Shown: piece after piece, positions 52,234 through 61,129 of the stretch
Numbering within the stretch: the stretch's first letter is position 1
Layout: every line of letters begins with the position of its first letter
DNA from: an uncultured Clostridia bacterium
GTDB lineage: Bacteria > Bacillota > Clostridia > Oscillospirales > Ruminococcaceae
Assembly: GCA_947627875.1 (NCBI GenBank)
Contig: CANQXS010000003.1
Span: forward strand, 82,227-146,226
DNA length: 64,000 nt
Direction: 5' to 3'
The notes under the pieces: generated by a model
Told to the model about the DNA's origin: nothing
Databases searched by the model: none
Seen by the model: the letters and a program-made list of their open reading frames with translations, nothing else
Translations under genes and position numbers: made by a program

Positions 52234-52518
52234 ATGTCGAGAGTAGCAAAAATTGACGAAAACATATATTGCCCAAAATGCGGCAAGCACGAGCATCAGG
52301 TCAGACACGGCAAAAACAAGTCGGGGTCACAGAAATATCGCTGCAATGACTGTAACATAGACTACACTCCCGAACCGCGTCCGTGGCAATACAGCGAGGA
52401 AGTTAGGGAGCAAGCGATCAAGACATACTATTCCGGAGTGAGCGGAAGAAAGGTCGGACTTTTGAATAACTTCAGCAAATCCAATGTCTATAATTGGATA
52501 AAAAAACGAGGCAAGTAA
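52234..52518 (+). CDS. IS1-like InsA (zinc finger plus HTH)
   Basis: YCPKCGKHEHQVRHGKNKSGSQKYRCNDCNIDYTPEPRPWQYSEEVREQAIKTYYSGVSGRKVGLLNNFSKSNVYNWIKKRGK. Confidence 0.9.
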   Translation: MSRVAKIDENIYCPKCGKHEHQVRHGKNKSGSQKYRCNDCNIDYTPEPRPWQYSEEVREQAIKTYYSGVSGRKVGLLNNFSKSNVYNWIKKRGK

Positions 52519-53065
52519 TCAACAAAATGTTGAAATTCCGTCAAAAGTTTTTGATTTTTTCAAGAAATATAATATCAAACCGAAGCTTTATGAGCTCGAC
52601 GAGCTTTATTGGTTCATAGGCAAAAAGCCGAAGACAGAAACAAAAGAGAATGTTTATTTGATGTCGATGGTTTCTCGTAAGCCGCGCATTATAGCGGGTC
52701 ATCAGGTAGCTCAGGACAAGTCTGCTCATAGGATTCAGGAGATAGTCGAAAGCGCCCCGTATGCCGATTACTACTGCACCGACGGGTATTTCGGCTATCT
52801 GAGTGTTATCTATCCCGGAAAACATATTTATAATTGTCATGACAAAAGCGATACATTTACGGTAGAAAGCGTTAACGCAGACCTGCGCGATTATATACCG
52901 TTGCTTCGCAGGAGGAGCAGATGCTTTGCAAGGAGCATTGAAACCTTAAAAGCTGTCGTCGAAGTTTTTGTTGACGCTTACAATAAATTCGGAATTGCAA
53001 AATTGATATATCGTGAACGCTATCCTAAAGGCGAAATCCCTTTCGGCTTGGTCGATTTCCTTTAA
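52502..53065 (+). CDS. IS1-like InsB catalytic region (no own consensus start; joined to InsA by frameshift or indel)
   Basis: Open frame from 52502: ...YELDELYWFIGKKPKTETKENVYLMSMVSRKPR...YYCTDGYFGYL...FTVESVNADLRDYIPLLRRRSRC; DDE residues visible. Confidence 0.88.
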   Translation, partial: KNEASNQQNVEIPSKVFDFFKKYNIKPKLYELDELYWFIGKKPKTETKENVYLMSMVSRKPRIIAGHQVAQDKSAHRIQEIVESAPYADYYCTDGYFGYLSVIYPGKHIYNCHDKSDTFTVESVNADLRDYIPLLRRRSRCFARSIETLKAVVEVFVDAYNKFGIAKLIYRERYPKGEIPFGLVDFL

Positions 53066-53087
53066 TGCGGGCGCTTTGGACACTCCC

Positions 53088-53095
53088 CGCAGATC
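53088..53095. repeat. Right target-site duplication CGCAGATC
   Basis: Identical 8-mer at 52174-52181. Confidence 0.85.
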
Positions 53096-53161
53096 TTTTC
53101 GCTTGACATTCCCCGAAAAAGGCGTATACTTGACATATAAAACAAAAAAGGAGTTGCGAAA

Positions 53162-53788
53162 ATGTCAAAGGTGATTTTGCTCAACGGCAGCCCCCGCGCA
53201 AACGGCTGCACGGCAGAGGCTCTCGGCGAGATGATAAAGGTATTTAACGCCGAAAGGGTCGAAACCGAGCTTATTCAGGTCGGCTCGAAGGACATAAGAG
53301 GCTGCATAGCCTGCGGGCAGTGCGGGAAGCTCGGAAAATGCGTGTTCGACGATCCGGTGAACGAGGTCGCGCCGAAGTTCGCCGAAGCCGACGGTCTCGT
53401 TATAGGCAGTCCGGTTTATTACGGCTCGCCCAACGGCAATATCCTCTCCTTCCTCGACAGGCTCTTTTACAGCACCTCCTTCCCGAAGCACATGAAGGTT
53501 GGTGCGGCGGTGGTCTCATGCCGCAGGGGCGGCAACACCGCTTCGTTCGACGTTCTCAATAAATACTTCACAATAAGCGGAATGCCGGTCGCCTCGTCGA
53601 CCTATTGGAATCAGGTCCACGGCTTTTCTGCCGACGACGTAAAAAAAGACGCCGAAGGGCTCCAGACGATGCGCAACCTCGCCCGCAATATGGCTTTTCT
53701 CATAAGGGCGATAGCCGCCGAAAAGGCCCGCAGCGGTCTGCCCGAGGTCGAAAGGGGCTCGTTTACAAGCTTCCCCGACGGAAAATAA
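53162..53788 (+). CDS. Flavodoxin-like NADPH-dependent FMN reductase family protein
   Basis: VILLNGSPRANGCTAEALGEM; CIACGQCGKLGKCVFDD; GSPVYYGSPNGNILSFLDRL. Confidence 0.94.
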   Translation: MSKVILLNGSPRANGCTAEALGEMIKVFNAERVETELIQVGSKDIRGCIACGQCGKLGKCVFDDPVNEVAPKFAEADGLVIGSPVYYGSPNGNILSFLDRLFYSTSFPKHMKVGAAVVSCRRGGNTASFDVLNKYFTISGMPVASSTYWNQVHGFSADDVKKDAEGLQTMRNLARNMAFLIRAIAAEKARSGLPEVERGSFTSFPDGK

Positions 53789-53793
53789 TTAAA

Positions 53794-53830
53794 AACCGCC
53801 GAACGCTTCGCGCGCCCGGCGGAATTTTTT
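53794..53830. terminator. Terminator
   Basis: aaaaccgccgaacgcttcgcgcgcccggcggaatttttt. Confidence 0.7.
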
Positions 53831-53835
53831 GCCCT

Positions 53836-56800
53836 TTATTCTTTTTCTTTAAACAGCTCTCCCAGCAGCTTCATCATCTTTTCGATGTCTATCGGCTTGG
53901 CAAGATGCCCGTTCATTCCCTCTTTAAGAGCCCGCTCGCGGTCCTCCTCAAAGGCGTTCGCGGTCATAGCTATTATCGGCAGACCCGAAAGCGCAGGGTC
54001 TTTCAGCTCTCTTATGGCGTGTGTCGCGGCGTAGCCGTCCATTATAGGCATCTGAATGTCCATAAGAACGAGGTCGTAATGCCCGGGCTTCGAGTTAAGG
54101 ACCATCTCGTAAGCCTGCTTGCCGTTTTCGGCGGATTCTACCTCAAATCCCGCCTCGGAGAGGACCTCGACGGCTATCTCGCGGTTTAGCTCGTTGTCTT
54201 CGGCAAGGAGGATCCTTCTGCCGCTGAAGTCGGCGGTTTCCTGCTCGGAAACGAGCTTTTTGGGAGCCGCCGCGCCCGAACCGCCTATGCTGCGCTCAAG
54301 GGTCTGGCGCAGGTCTGAGGCAAAGAGCGGCTTGCTTATGAATCCGGTTACGCCCGCTTTTCGGGCTTCTTCCTCGATATCCGTCCAGTCGTATGCCGAC
54401 ATAAGGATTATAGGCGAGTCGTCGCCGACTATCTTTCTTATCTCCTTTACGGTATCTATTCCGCTGAGCTCCGGCATCGACCAGTCGATTATGTAAACCT
54501 CGAACGGGTCAGACATCTCTTCGGCTTCGGCGGTGCGCGCAACGGCTTCTCTTCCCGAAAGAGCCCATTCCGCGCGCATTCCTATCTGGCGGAGCATTTT
54601 AGAGACGCTCTGGCAGCTTATCATATCGTCGTCGACCACAAGCCCTCTGAAACCGCTGAGCTCGGCGATGGGGGTCATTTCGCGGTGAGCCGCGGAGAAC
54701 TTCAGCTCGAGGTTTACGGTAAACGTCGTGCCTTTGCCCTGAACGCTGTCGACGCTTATCGTTCCGCCCATCATATCTACGATGTTCTTTGTTATCGCCA
54801 TTCCGAGACCCGTGCCCTGAATTCCGCTCACGGTCGTAGTCTGTTCGCGGGTGAATGGGTCGAAAACGGTCTTGGCGAATTCGGGGCTCATTCCTATACC
54901 CGTGTCGCTCACGCGGAATTCATATACTCCGCGCTTCGGCGAGCGCGAGGGCTTCTGGGTAACTCTTACAGAAACCGTTCCGCCCGCGGGGGTGAATTTT
55001 ATCGCGTTTGAAGTCAGGTTCAGAAGTATCTGGTTGAGCCTGAGCTTATCGCAGTATATTTCCTCGCCGGTTATATCTACGGTGTCGATAAACAGCTCCA
55101 TATGCTTCGCGTGGATATCCGACTGGATTATATTCCTTAGGCTCTGGAGTATCTCCGCAAGGTTTTCGGGGCGCTCGTTTATCGTAACCTTGCCCGATTC
55201 AATGCGGCTCATATCAAGAACGTCGTTTATCAGCGAGAGAAGGTGGTTCGATGCCTGGGCTATCTTCGAGAGATAGTCCTGCGCACGCTCCTTGTTGTCT
55301 ATATGCGCGGTGGTGAGGGCGGTATAGCCGATTATCGCGTTCATAGGAGTGCGTATGTCGTGTGACATATTGTTTAAGAAGGTCGTTTTTGCGCGGTTCG
55401 CGGCGTCGGCTGCGCTCAAAGCCCGGGTCAGCTCCTCGGTCTTGCGCTCGAGCTCGCCGGTAGCCTTGGCGATCTTCTCTTTAAGGCTTTTCTGGTTGCG
55501 CGTTCTTACGGCGAGCATAACTACTACGAATATAAATAACAGCAGTATCGCGACGACGATAAGCCCATAAAGCGGGTTGCGGTAGAACAGCGCGGCGATG
55601 CTCAGCTCGTCGCCCTGAGCGGCGTCTATCTCTTCCGACATTATCCCGTCGAGCTCGGCGTCGGTGCAGCTGTCGGCTCCCTTGTCGAGAAGCGAGAGCA
55701 GGTATCGCCCGCCGCTAACGTTATTCGCGACGGCATAAGAGAGCGAGGTCTCCCCGAACACGACCGAAGCGAGGCGATTGCGTATATCGCCTCTTGCATA
55801 GTATTCGGCGTTGTATGAATAGAGGATAGCTGCGTCGGCTCTGCCGTCGAGAACCGCTTCGACGCATTCGCGCGCGGTCCCGAATCTCATAACTGCGTCT
55901 TCGGAGTAGCGGCTCGTAACAAAGGCGTCGATGGCGTCGGCGTGCTCGGGGATCGCTACCTTTTCGGCGTCGCCGGTAAAGTCGCTGAGAATCAGGCGCG
56001 CGAAGTTGGACGAGAAGTAAGGGACGGTTATTTTATAGCCCTCCTCCTCGGCGATATAGTAGTCGCCCGTGAAGTCGAGAACAACGTCCGCGGCGCCGGT
56101 CGAGCGCAGCTCGTAATACTCGTCGCGGTCGCTGACGGGAATGAATTCATAGCTCAGCCCGATGCGCTCGGCAAGAACGTCGAACAGCGCGGGGAGGATA
56201 CCCTTCGCCTCGCCGTTTTCAAAATAGCTGTAGGGAACGCGGTCGGGGTTGCAGAGGACCTTCAACGGTTTCCCCGAGGCACTGAGCTTTTTAAGAAAAT
56301 CGCGCTCTCCGGCGTTCATGATTATCTCGCCGCTGCTGTCGGTGGCGTAATATTTTTCGTGGAGGACTTCGCGCCAGTTGGGGTCGTGAAGGTCCATTTC
56401 GTTTATGGCAGCGTTTATTTGAGCCATAAGCTCTGGGCGGTCTTTATTCGTGCAGATATAAAACGGGCTCGCGTCGAAGGAATCGAGAAGCCATTCGTCT
56501 TCAAGGAGCCTGAGACTGCCGGTAACCGCGGCGTCGACCTCGCCGTTCTGCAAAGCGTCGGTGAGGGCGCTCTGGTCGGCGAAATAAACGGGCGTGAATG
56601 TAAAGGAGTGCTCCTCGGCGAAGCGCTCGAAGTTGCCGTTTTTCGAGTTGCCCTCGAGCATACCTACGGTCAAGCCGTCGTAGGTGGAGTAATCCCCATC
56701 GACGACGGAATTATTGCCGGCTTTTACCGTGAGAATAGTGGAATTTACGCCGATGGACTGGTCGGAGAAAAGGAATTCCTCCTCGCGCTCGGGAGTCTTC

Positions 56801-57105
56801 GAGACTGAGGTGACAATATCCACCTCGCCGCTGCGGAGCATATCAAGCGAATCGGCATAAGAGCTCTCGTATCCGACGTATTCATAAGACCAGCCGCCGT
56901 GGATCGCGAGCCGCTGGAGGAATTCATAGCCGTAGCCGTTTCGGCGGCCGTCCTCCTCGATTATATGATAGCCCGAGAAGGCGAAAAACCCGACCCTGAG
57001 AACCTCGGACTGCTCGCCGCCCAAGCCTGCGGCATAAGCTTCAAAGCAGAAAGAAAACAGCGTCAGCACGGTCAGCAGAAGGCATAGCAGGCGTTTTTTC
57101 TTCAT
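53836..57105 (-). CDS. Hybrid histidine kinase: two SBP_bac_3-type sensor domains, HisKA/HATPase, two receiver domains
   Basis: Signal peptide; two periplasmic-binding-like repeats; TM; FLNNMSHDIRTPMNAIIGY; DTGIGMSPEFAKTVFDPF; GLVVDDD...IIDWSMPEL; ILLAEDNELNREIA...VLMDIQMPIMDG. Confidence 0.94.
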   Translation of the reverse strand: MKKKRLLCLLLTVLTLFSFCFEAYAAGLGGEQSEVLRVGFFAFSGYHIIEEDGRRNGYGYEFLQRLAIHGGWSYEYVGYESSYADSLDMLRSGEVDIVTSVSKTPEREEEFLFSDQSIGVNSTILTVKAGNNSVVDGDYSTYDGLTVGMLEGNSKNGNFERFAEEHSFTFTPVYFADQSALTDALQNGEVDAAVTGSLRLLEDEWLLDSFDASPFYICTNKDRPELMAQINAAINEMDLHDPNWREVLHEKYYATDSSGEIIMNAGERDFLKKLSASGKPLKVLCNPDRVPYSYFENGEAKGILPALFDVLAERIGLSYEFIPVSDRDEYYELRSTGAADVVLDFTGDYYIAEEEGYKITVPYFSSNFARLILSDFTGDAEKVAIPEHADAIDAFVTSRYSEDAVMRFGTARECVEAVLDGRADAAILYSYNAEYYARGDIRNRLASVVFGETSLSYAVANNVSGGRYLLSLLDKGADSCTDAELDGIMSEEIDAAQGDELSIAALFYRNPLYGLIVVAILLLFIFVVVMLAVRTRNQKSLKEKIAKATGELERKTEELTRALSAADAANRAKTTFLNNMSHDIRTPMNAIIGYTALTTAHIDNKERAQDYLSKIAQASNHLLSLINDVLDMSRIESGKVTINERPENLAEILQSLRNIIQSDIHAKHMELFIDTVDITGEEIYCDKLRLNQILLNLTSNAIKFTPAGGTVSVRVTQKPSRSPKRGVYEFRVSDTGIGMSPEFAKTVFDPFTREQTTTVSGIQGTGLGMAITKNIVDMMGGTISVDSVQGKGTTFTVNLELKFSAAHREMTPIAELSGFRGLVVDDDMISCQSVSKMLRQIGMRAEWALSGREAVARTAEAEEMSDPFEVYIIDWSMPELSGIDTVKEIRKIVGDDSPIILMSAYDWTDIEEEARKAGVTGFISKPLFASDLRQTLERSIGGSGAAAPKKLVSEQETADFSGRRILLAEDNELNREIAVEVLSEAGFEVESAENGKQAYEMVLNSKPGHYDLVLMDIQMPIMDGYAATHAIRELKDPALSGLPIIAMTANAFEEDRERALKEGMNGHLAKPIDIEKMMKLLGELFKEKE

Positions 57106-57299
57106 AAAAACTTCCTTTCTTTCGGGAGATTTCTATATTATACAGTAATCCCGCCGCAAATGCAATAGCCTAACGGAAGAGGAATGAAGAAAATCGGCGA
57201 CGGGCAGAAAATATTTGGGTTTTTGCTTATCTTTTTCCCTTATTGACTGCCGCGCGCCGCCGATGTATAATATAAGAAACTGACTTCGGGGGCGATGCC

Positions 57300-59282
57300 G
57301 TGACAAGACCGATGATCCCGTTCGGGACAGGCTTTTTTGCCGGTCTCTTTGCGGCGTTTTTTCTCTGCGTAAACGGACCTTTGGGGGCGGAGGGCTTCGC
57401 CGTTCTTTCGCTCTCGGCGCTGCTCTTGGGCGCTCTTTCCCTTGTTTTTAAGATGAAATTTCACGGCAGAGCGATGCTTTTCTGCGCGGCGTTTGCGCTT
57501 GCGGCGGCTTATTCCGCGCTCTTTGTCTCATTCCGTCTTTTTCCCCTCGAAGCTCTCAGCGGGACCGACGCCGAGGCCTCGGGCAGGGTGATATCTTATA
57601 CCGAGGGCGACCGCTCGCGCGTCGTCATATCCGGAACCGTAGGCGGAATTCCCGCAAAGGCGGTAATATATGCCGCTGGGTTTTCGGGGAGCGCCGGAGA
57701 CGGCGCCGAACTCACCGCGCGGATATCAAAGTTAGAAGATACGCCGTTTTTCAGAAGCCGCGAATATTATCTTCCCGACGGTATCTTGGTTTCGGGGACG
57801 GCGGTCGGCGGGGTGACGACCTCTGCGCACGGTAAAACCGTTCTCGACCTCCTTCGGGAATACGGCGGGAGCGTTTCGCTCAGCATTCGCAGAAACGTCG
57901 GCGGCGAAGCGGGAGAGCTTTTAAGCGCGCTTCTGACGGGCGACCGAGCCTCTTTCTCGGACGGGCTGAGGCTGAAGCTCAACCGCTCGGGGACCGCGCA
58001 TCTTGCGGCGGTGTCGGGGCTCCACGTTACCGTGCTCGCGGTGTTTATAGCCGCTGTTTTCAAAAGGCTGAGGCTTCCGCGCGGGCTTTCCGCAGCTGCG
58101 ACGCTCGCCTTTATTGCGGCGTTCATTGTCTTTTCGGGAATGAGGGTCTCGGCGGTGAGAGCGGGGATAATGGCGGCAATATCGGCGGCTTCGGTTCTTG
58201 TTCGGCGCAGGACCGACGCTTTCAATACCCTTTGCGTATGCGCGGTCGCGATGACCGCTTTTGACCCGTTTGCGGCGGCGGACAGCTCGCTCTGTCTTTC
58301 ACTCGCGGGGACCTTCGGGGTATCGGTCGCGGCTCCGGCGCTTATAAAGGCGCTCGGGGCTAAAGGGAAAATCACGAGGGCGATCTTAAGCTCGCTTTGT
58401 GCAAGCGTCCTGACCGCGCCTTTTGTGATGCTCTGGTTCAACGAGCTTTCTCTCGTCTCTCCGATAACGAATCTTGCGGCGGTGCCGCTTTGTTCGGCAG
58501 CGCTCGTCCTCGGAATGATATACGCCGCGACGGGCTGCCTGTTCACTCCGATAATAAAGCTTGCGGGGCTTCTCTGCGAAGCCGCGGTAAAGCTCAGCGG
58601 CGCGGTTGCGGGTCTCGGGTTTACTTATATCCCTCTCGGCTCGGCAGCAGTCGGGACTGCTGCCGCCTGCGGCGCGGCGATCTCTGCGGCGGTATATCTT
58701 GTAACTAAAAAGCCGCGTGTCTGCGCGGTCGCGGCGGCGCTTTGCCTTGCGGTTACTATGGGTATCTACAGCGCGCAAACCGTTATCACCGACGGGAACC
58801 TTTATCTCGGGGTGATGAGCCGCTCCGACAGCAGCGCTTTGGTATTGCGAAAAGGCGGAGAATGTATTATAATTGACTTTGACGGAAAAATGTCCTCGGA
58901 ATCCGAGAATTATATCGAGAGGTCGGGAGTGAGGAAGGTAAGAGCGGTGTTTCTGCTCGGAGGAGCCGACGCGGGCTATTCCGCTTATCTTCCGCTCAAG
59001 CCCGACGGGGTATATTGCCTCGGCGGGGCGTATTCCTCGGGCGAAATTCCGCAGACCGCGATTTATGACGGCTCGTCTGCCGAGATCTTCGGCGCGAGGC
59101 TGGAATTTGAGAGCGGAGAAGTTAAGATATTTACCGATAACAGCAGCGTTACGGTCAAAAACGGAGGCGCTGTCGAAGACGGCGGCATAAGAATAAGCCT
59201 GCTCGACGGGCTAACCGTGATAAAAAGCGGGGAGAGCGCCGAAATATACGGCGGCGGGCTGTTGAAGGAGCTGGAGGTGTGA
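57300..59282 (+). CDS. ComEC/Rec2-related protein (GTG start)
   Basis: ALLTGDRASFSDGLRLKLNRSGTAHLAAVSGLHVTVLAVFIAAVFKRLRLPRG; DUF4131-like N-terminus; competence domain. Confidence 0.88.
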   Translation: MTRPMIPFGTGFFAGLFAAFFLCVNGPLGAEGFAVLSLSALLLGALSLVFKMKFHGRAMLFCAAFALAAAYSALFVSFRLFPLEALSGTDAEASGRVISYTEGDRSRVVISGTVGGIPAKAVIYAAGFSGSAGDGAELTARISKLEDTPFFRSREYYLPDGILVSGTAVGGVTTSAHGKTVLDLLREYGGSVSLSIRRNVGGEAGELLSALLTGDRASFSDGLRLKLNRSGTAHLAAVSGLHVTVLAVFIAAVFKRLRLPRGLSAAATLAFIAAFIVFSGMRVSAVRAGIMAAISAASVLVRRRTDAFNTLCVCAVAMTAFDPFAAADSSLCLSLAGTFGVSVAAPALIKALGAKGKITRAILSSLCASVLTAPFVMLWFNELSLVSPITNLAAVPLCSAALVLGMIYAATGCLFTPIIKLAGLLCEAAVKLSGAVAGLGFTYIPLGSAAVGTAAACGAAISAAVYLVTKKPRVCAVAAALCLAVTMGIYSAQTVITDGNLYLGVMSRSDSSALVLRKGGECIIIDFDGKMSSESENYIERSGVRKVRAVFLLGGADAGYSAYLPLKPDGVYCLGGAYSSGEIPQTAIYDGSSAEIFGARLEFESGEVKIFTDNSSVTVKNGGAVEDGGIRISLLDGLTVIKSGESAEIYGGGLLKELEV

Positions 59283-59285
59283 CGG

Positions 59286-60338
59286 ATGGAGCTTAAGCTG
59301 ACGAACGAAACCGCGCTTTACCGTCAGATACGGGAGGGCAGCATAAAGCCCTGCTATTTCTTCTACGGAAAGGATATAGCAACGCTTGAGAGCGTCGTTA
59401 AAAGGCTTGTTGCGAAGCTTGTCCCTCGCGACGCGCGCGACCTCAACTACCACTTTTTCCCTGCCGACGAGATGAGCATTTCGGAGCTTGCCGACGTCTG
59501 CGCTTCGCTGCCGATGTTTTCCGACAGGGTAGTGGCGGCGGTGAACGACTTCAATGCCGATACCGCGAAAGCTGCGGATATGAAGCAGATGAAAAGCATC
59601 ATCGGCGACATTGACCCCGAGACCACGACGGTAATATTCTATGCGACCGGCGACGACCTTTGCAAGGGCAAAAAGAAGCTCACGAAAGCAAACCTCGATT
59701 TTGCGGCATATATCGTCGATAAGGGCGGAGTTGCGGTTGAATTTGCGTATAAAAAGCCGCGCGAGCTCGTCAAATATATCAGCGCGAGGGTGGAAAAGGG
59801 CGGAGCCTCGATAACCGACGCCGCCGCGCTCAGCCTTGCGCAGGTCTGCCTCTGCAACGTTCTTATGATTAACAACGAGATAGACAAGCTCTGCGCCTAC
59901 CGCGAGGGAGAATGCATAAACGAGGAGGACGTTGCGCTGATGGCGGCGGGTCAGATCGACGCCGACGCCTACAAGCTCGCCAAGGCGATAGCTCTCAGAA
60001 ACAGCGCGGATTCCTTTGCGCTGCTCTCCGAGCTCTTTAACCGCCAGCAGGAGCCCGTTCCGCTGCTCGGGGTAATAGGTTCTGCTTTTCTTGACCTTTA
60101 CCGCGCAAAGCTTGCGCTTATGAGCGGACGGGGCGAGCGCGACATCTCCGGCGACTTTGACTACCGCAACCGAGGCTTTGCCGTAACGAACGCGCTTCGC
60201 GACTGCTCGGGAATGAGCGTTGGCAGGCTGCGGAGCTGTCTTCGGGTCATATCAGACTGCGACGCCGACCTCAAGTCGAAGCGCACCGACGACAGGGTGC
60301 TCCTTGAGGTCGCGATAACAAGGCTTCTGAACGAATGA
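59286..60338 (+). CDS. holA: DNA polymerase III delta subunit
   Basis: IREGSIKPCYFFYGKDIATLESVVKRL...RREQ-type C-terminal clamp-loader region; adjacent to comEC-like gene. Confidence 0.92.
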   Translation: MELKLTNETALYRQIREGSIKPCYFFYGKDIATLESVVKRLVAKLVPRDARDLNYHFFPADEMSISELADVCASLPMFSDRVVAAVNDFNADTAKAADMKQMKSIIGDIDPETTTVIFYATGDDLCKGKKKLTKANLDFAAYIVDKGGVAVEFAYKKPRELVKYISARVEKGGASITDAAALSLAQVCLCNVLMINNEIDKLCAYREGECINEEDVALMAAGQIDADAYKLAKAIALRNSADSFALLSELFNRQQEPVPLLGVIGSAFLDLYRAKLALMSGRGERDISGDFDYRNRGFAVTNALRDCSGMSVGRLRSCLRVISDCDADLKSKRTDDRVLLEVAITRLLNE

Positions 60339-60374
60339 TTGCGCCCGCGCGCCACAGTTTGTGAGGCGAAGCCC

Positions 60375-60509
60375 GCCCCGCTTCGCGGGGCAGCCGCCTT
60401 CGGCGGCTCGCCAGCGCCGCCCCTTCGGGCGGCGCCGGCGGGGCTTCGCCCCCGCAGACGTTTAAGTCTGCGCAAAAGCCGCTTCGGAGCGCAAAACCAC
60501 CCGCGCGGG
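60375..60509. repeat. Cluster of consecutive GC-rich hairpins between holA and rnmV-like gene
   Basis: GCCCCGcttCGCGGGGC-like 60375-60391; AGCCGCCttcGGCGGCT 60392-60408; GCGCCGCCCcttcGGGCGGCGC 60414-60435; GGGGCttcGCCCC 60440-60452; GCAGACgtttaaGTCTGC 60454-60471; CCCGCGCGGG 60500-60509. Confidence 0.85.
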
Positions 60510-60532
60510 CGGGAGCACAAAAGAGGGATACG

Positions 60533-61111
60533 ATGATACATATTGACGGAGCGATAGTCGTCGAGGGGAAATACGACAAAATCAAGCTTTCGCGGGTCGT
60601 GGACTGCCCGATAATCACGACCGGCGGCTTCGGCGTGTTCAAAAGCGAGGAGACAAAGGCACTGCTGCGCTGGTATGCCCAAAACGGCGGCATAACCGTT
60701 TTGACCGACAGCGATTCCGCAGGGTTTAAGATCAGGGGATACATAAAGGGCATCGTCCCGAAGGGGACTGTCCGCAACGCCTATATTCCCGACGTTTTCG
60801 GCAAAGAGAGCCGCAAGGAAAAGCCCTCGGCAGAAGGAAAGCTCGGCGTCGAGGGTATAGATACAGCGCTTTTGAGGGAATGTCTCGAAAGGGCGGGCGT
60901 CTGCGGGAAAATCTCGGAAAATAAGCGCAGGATCGAGCGGCAGGACCTTTATGAGGACGGGCTTTTCGGTCGGGAGGATTCCTCGAAAAAGCGCGCCGCG
61001 CTTCTGAAGCTTTTGGGGCTTCCCGAAAGGCTTTCGACGTCGGGGCTTATCGACGTCCTCAACTGCGCTTATACCTACGAAGCCTATAAAGCGGCCGTCT
61101 CAAAGCTTTAA
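60533..61111 (+). CDS. rnmV: Ribonuclease M5-like TOPRIM protein
   Basis: IHIDGAIVVEGKYDKIKLSRVVDCPIITTGGFGVFKSEETKALLRWYAQNGGITVLTDSDSAGFKIRGYIKGI. Confidence 0.88.
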   Translation: MIHIDGAIVVEGKYDKIKLSRVVDCPIITTGGFGVFKSEETKALLRWYAQNGGITVLTDSDSAGFKIRGYIKGIVPKGTVRNAYIPDVFGKESRKEKPSAEGKLGVEGIDTALLRECLERAGVCGKISENKRRIERQDLYEDGLFGREDSSKKRAALLKLLGLPERLSTSGLIDVLNCAYTYEAYKAAVSKL

Positions 61112-61129
61112 AAGAAAGGAGGGGAGCAA

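Larger units (their letters stand above)
52182..53087 (+). mobile_element. IS1-like insertion sequence, 906 bp, apparently complete
   Basis: Left IR GGGTGTGTACAAATCACCCACA (52182-52203); right IR (reverse complement) GGGAGTGTCCAAAGCGCCCGCA (53066-53087), 17/22 identical; 8-bp direct repeats; InsA- and InsB-like ORFs. Confidence 0.93.

Noticed and set aside
60339-60536. 65-aa ORF in the holA-rnmV gap
   Set aside because: Sequence is composed of inverted repeats and the translation is Ala/Pro/Arg low complexity; better explained as structured DNA/RNA.
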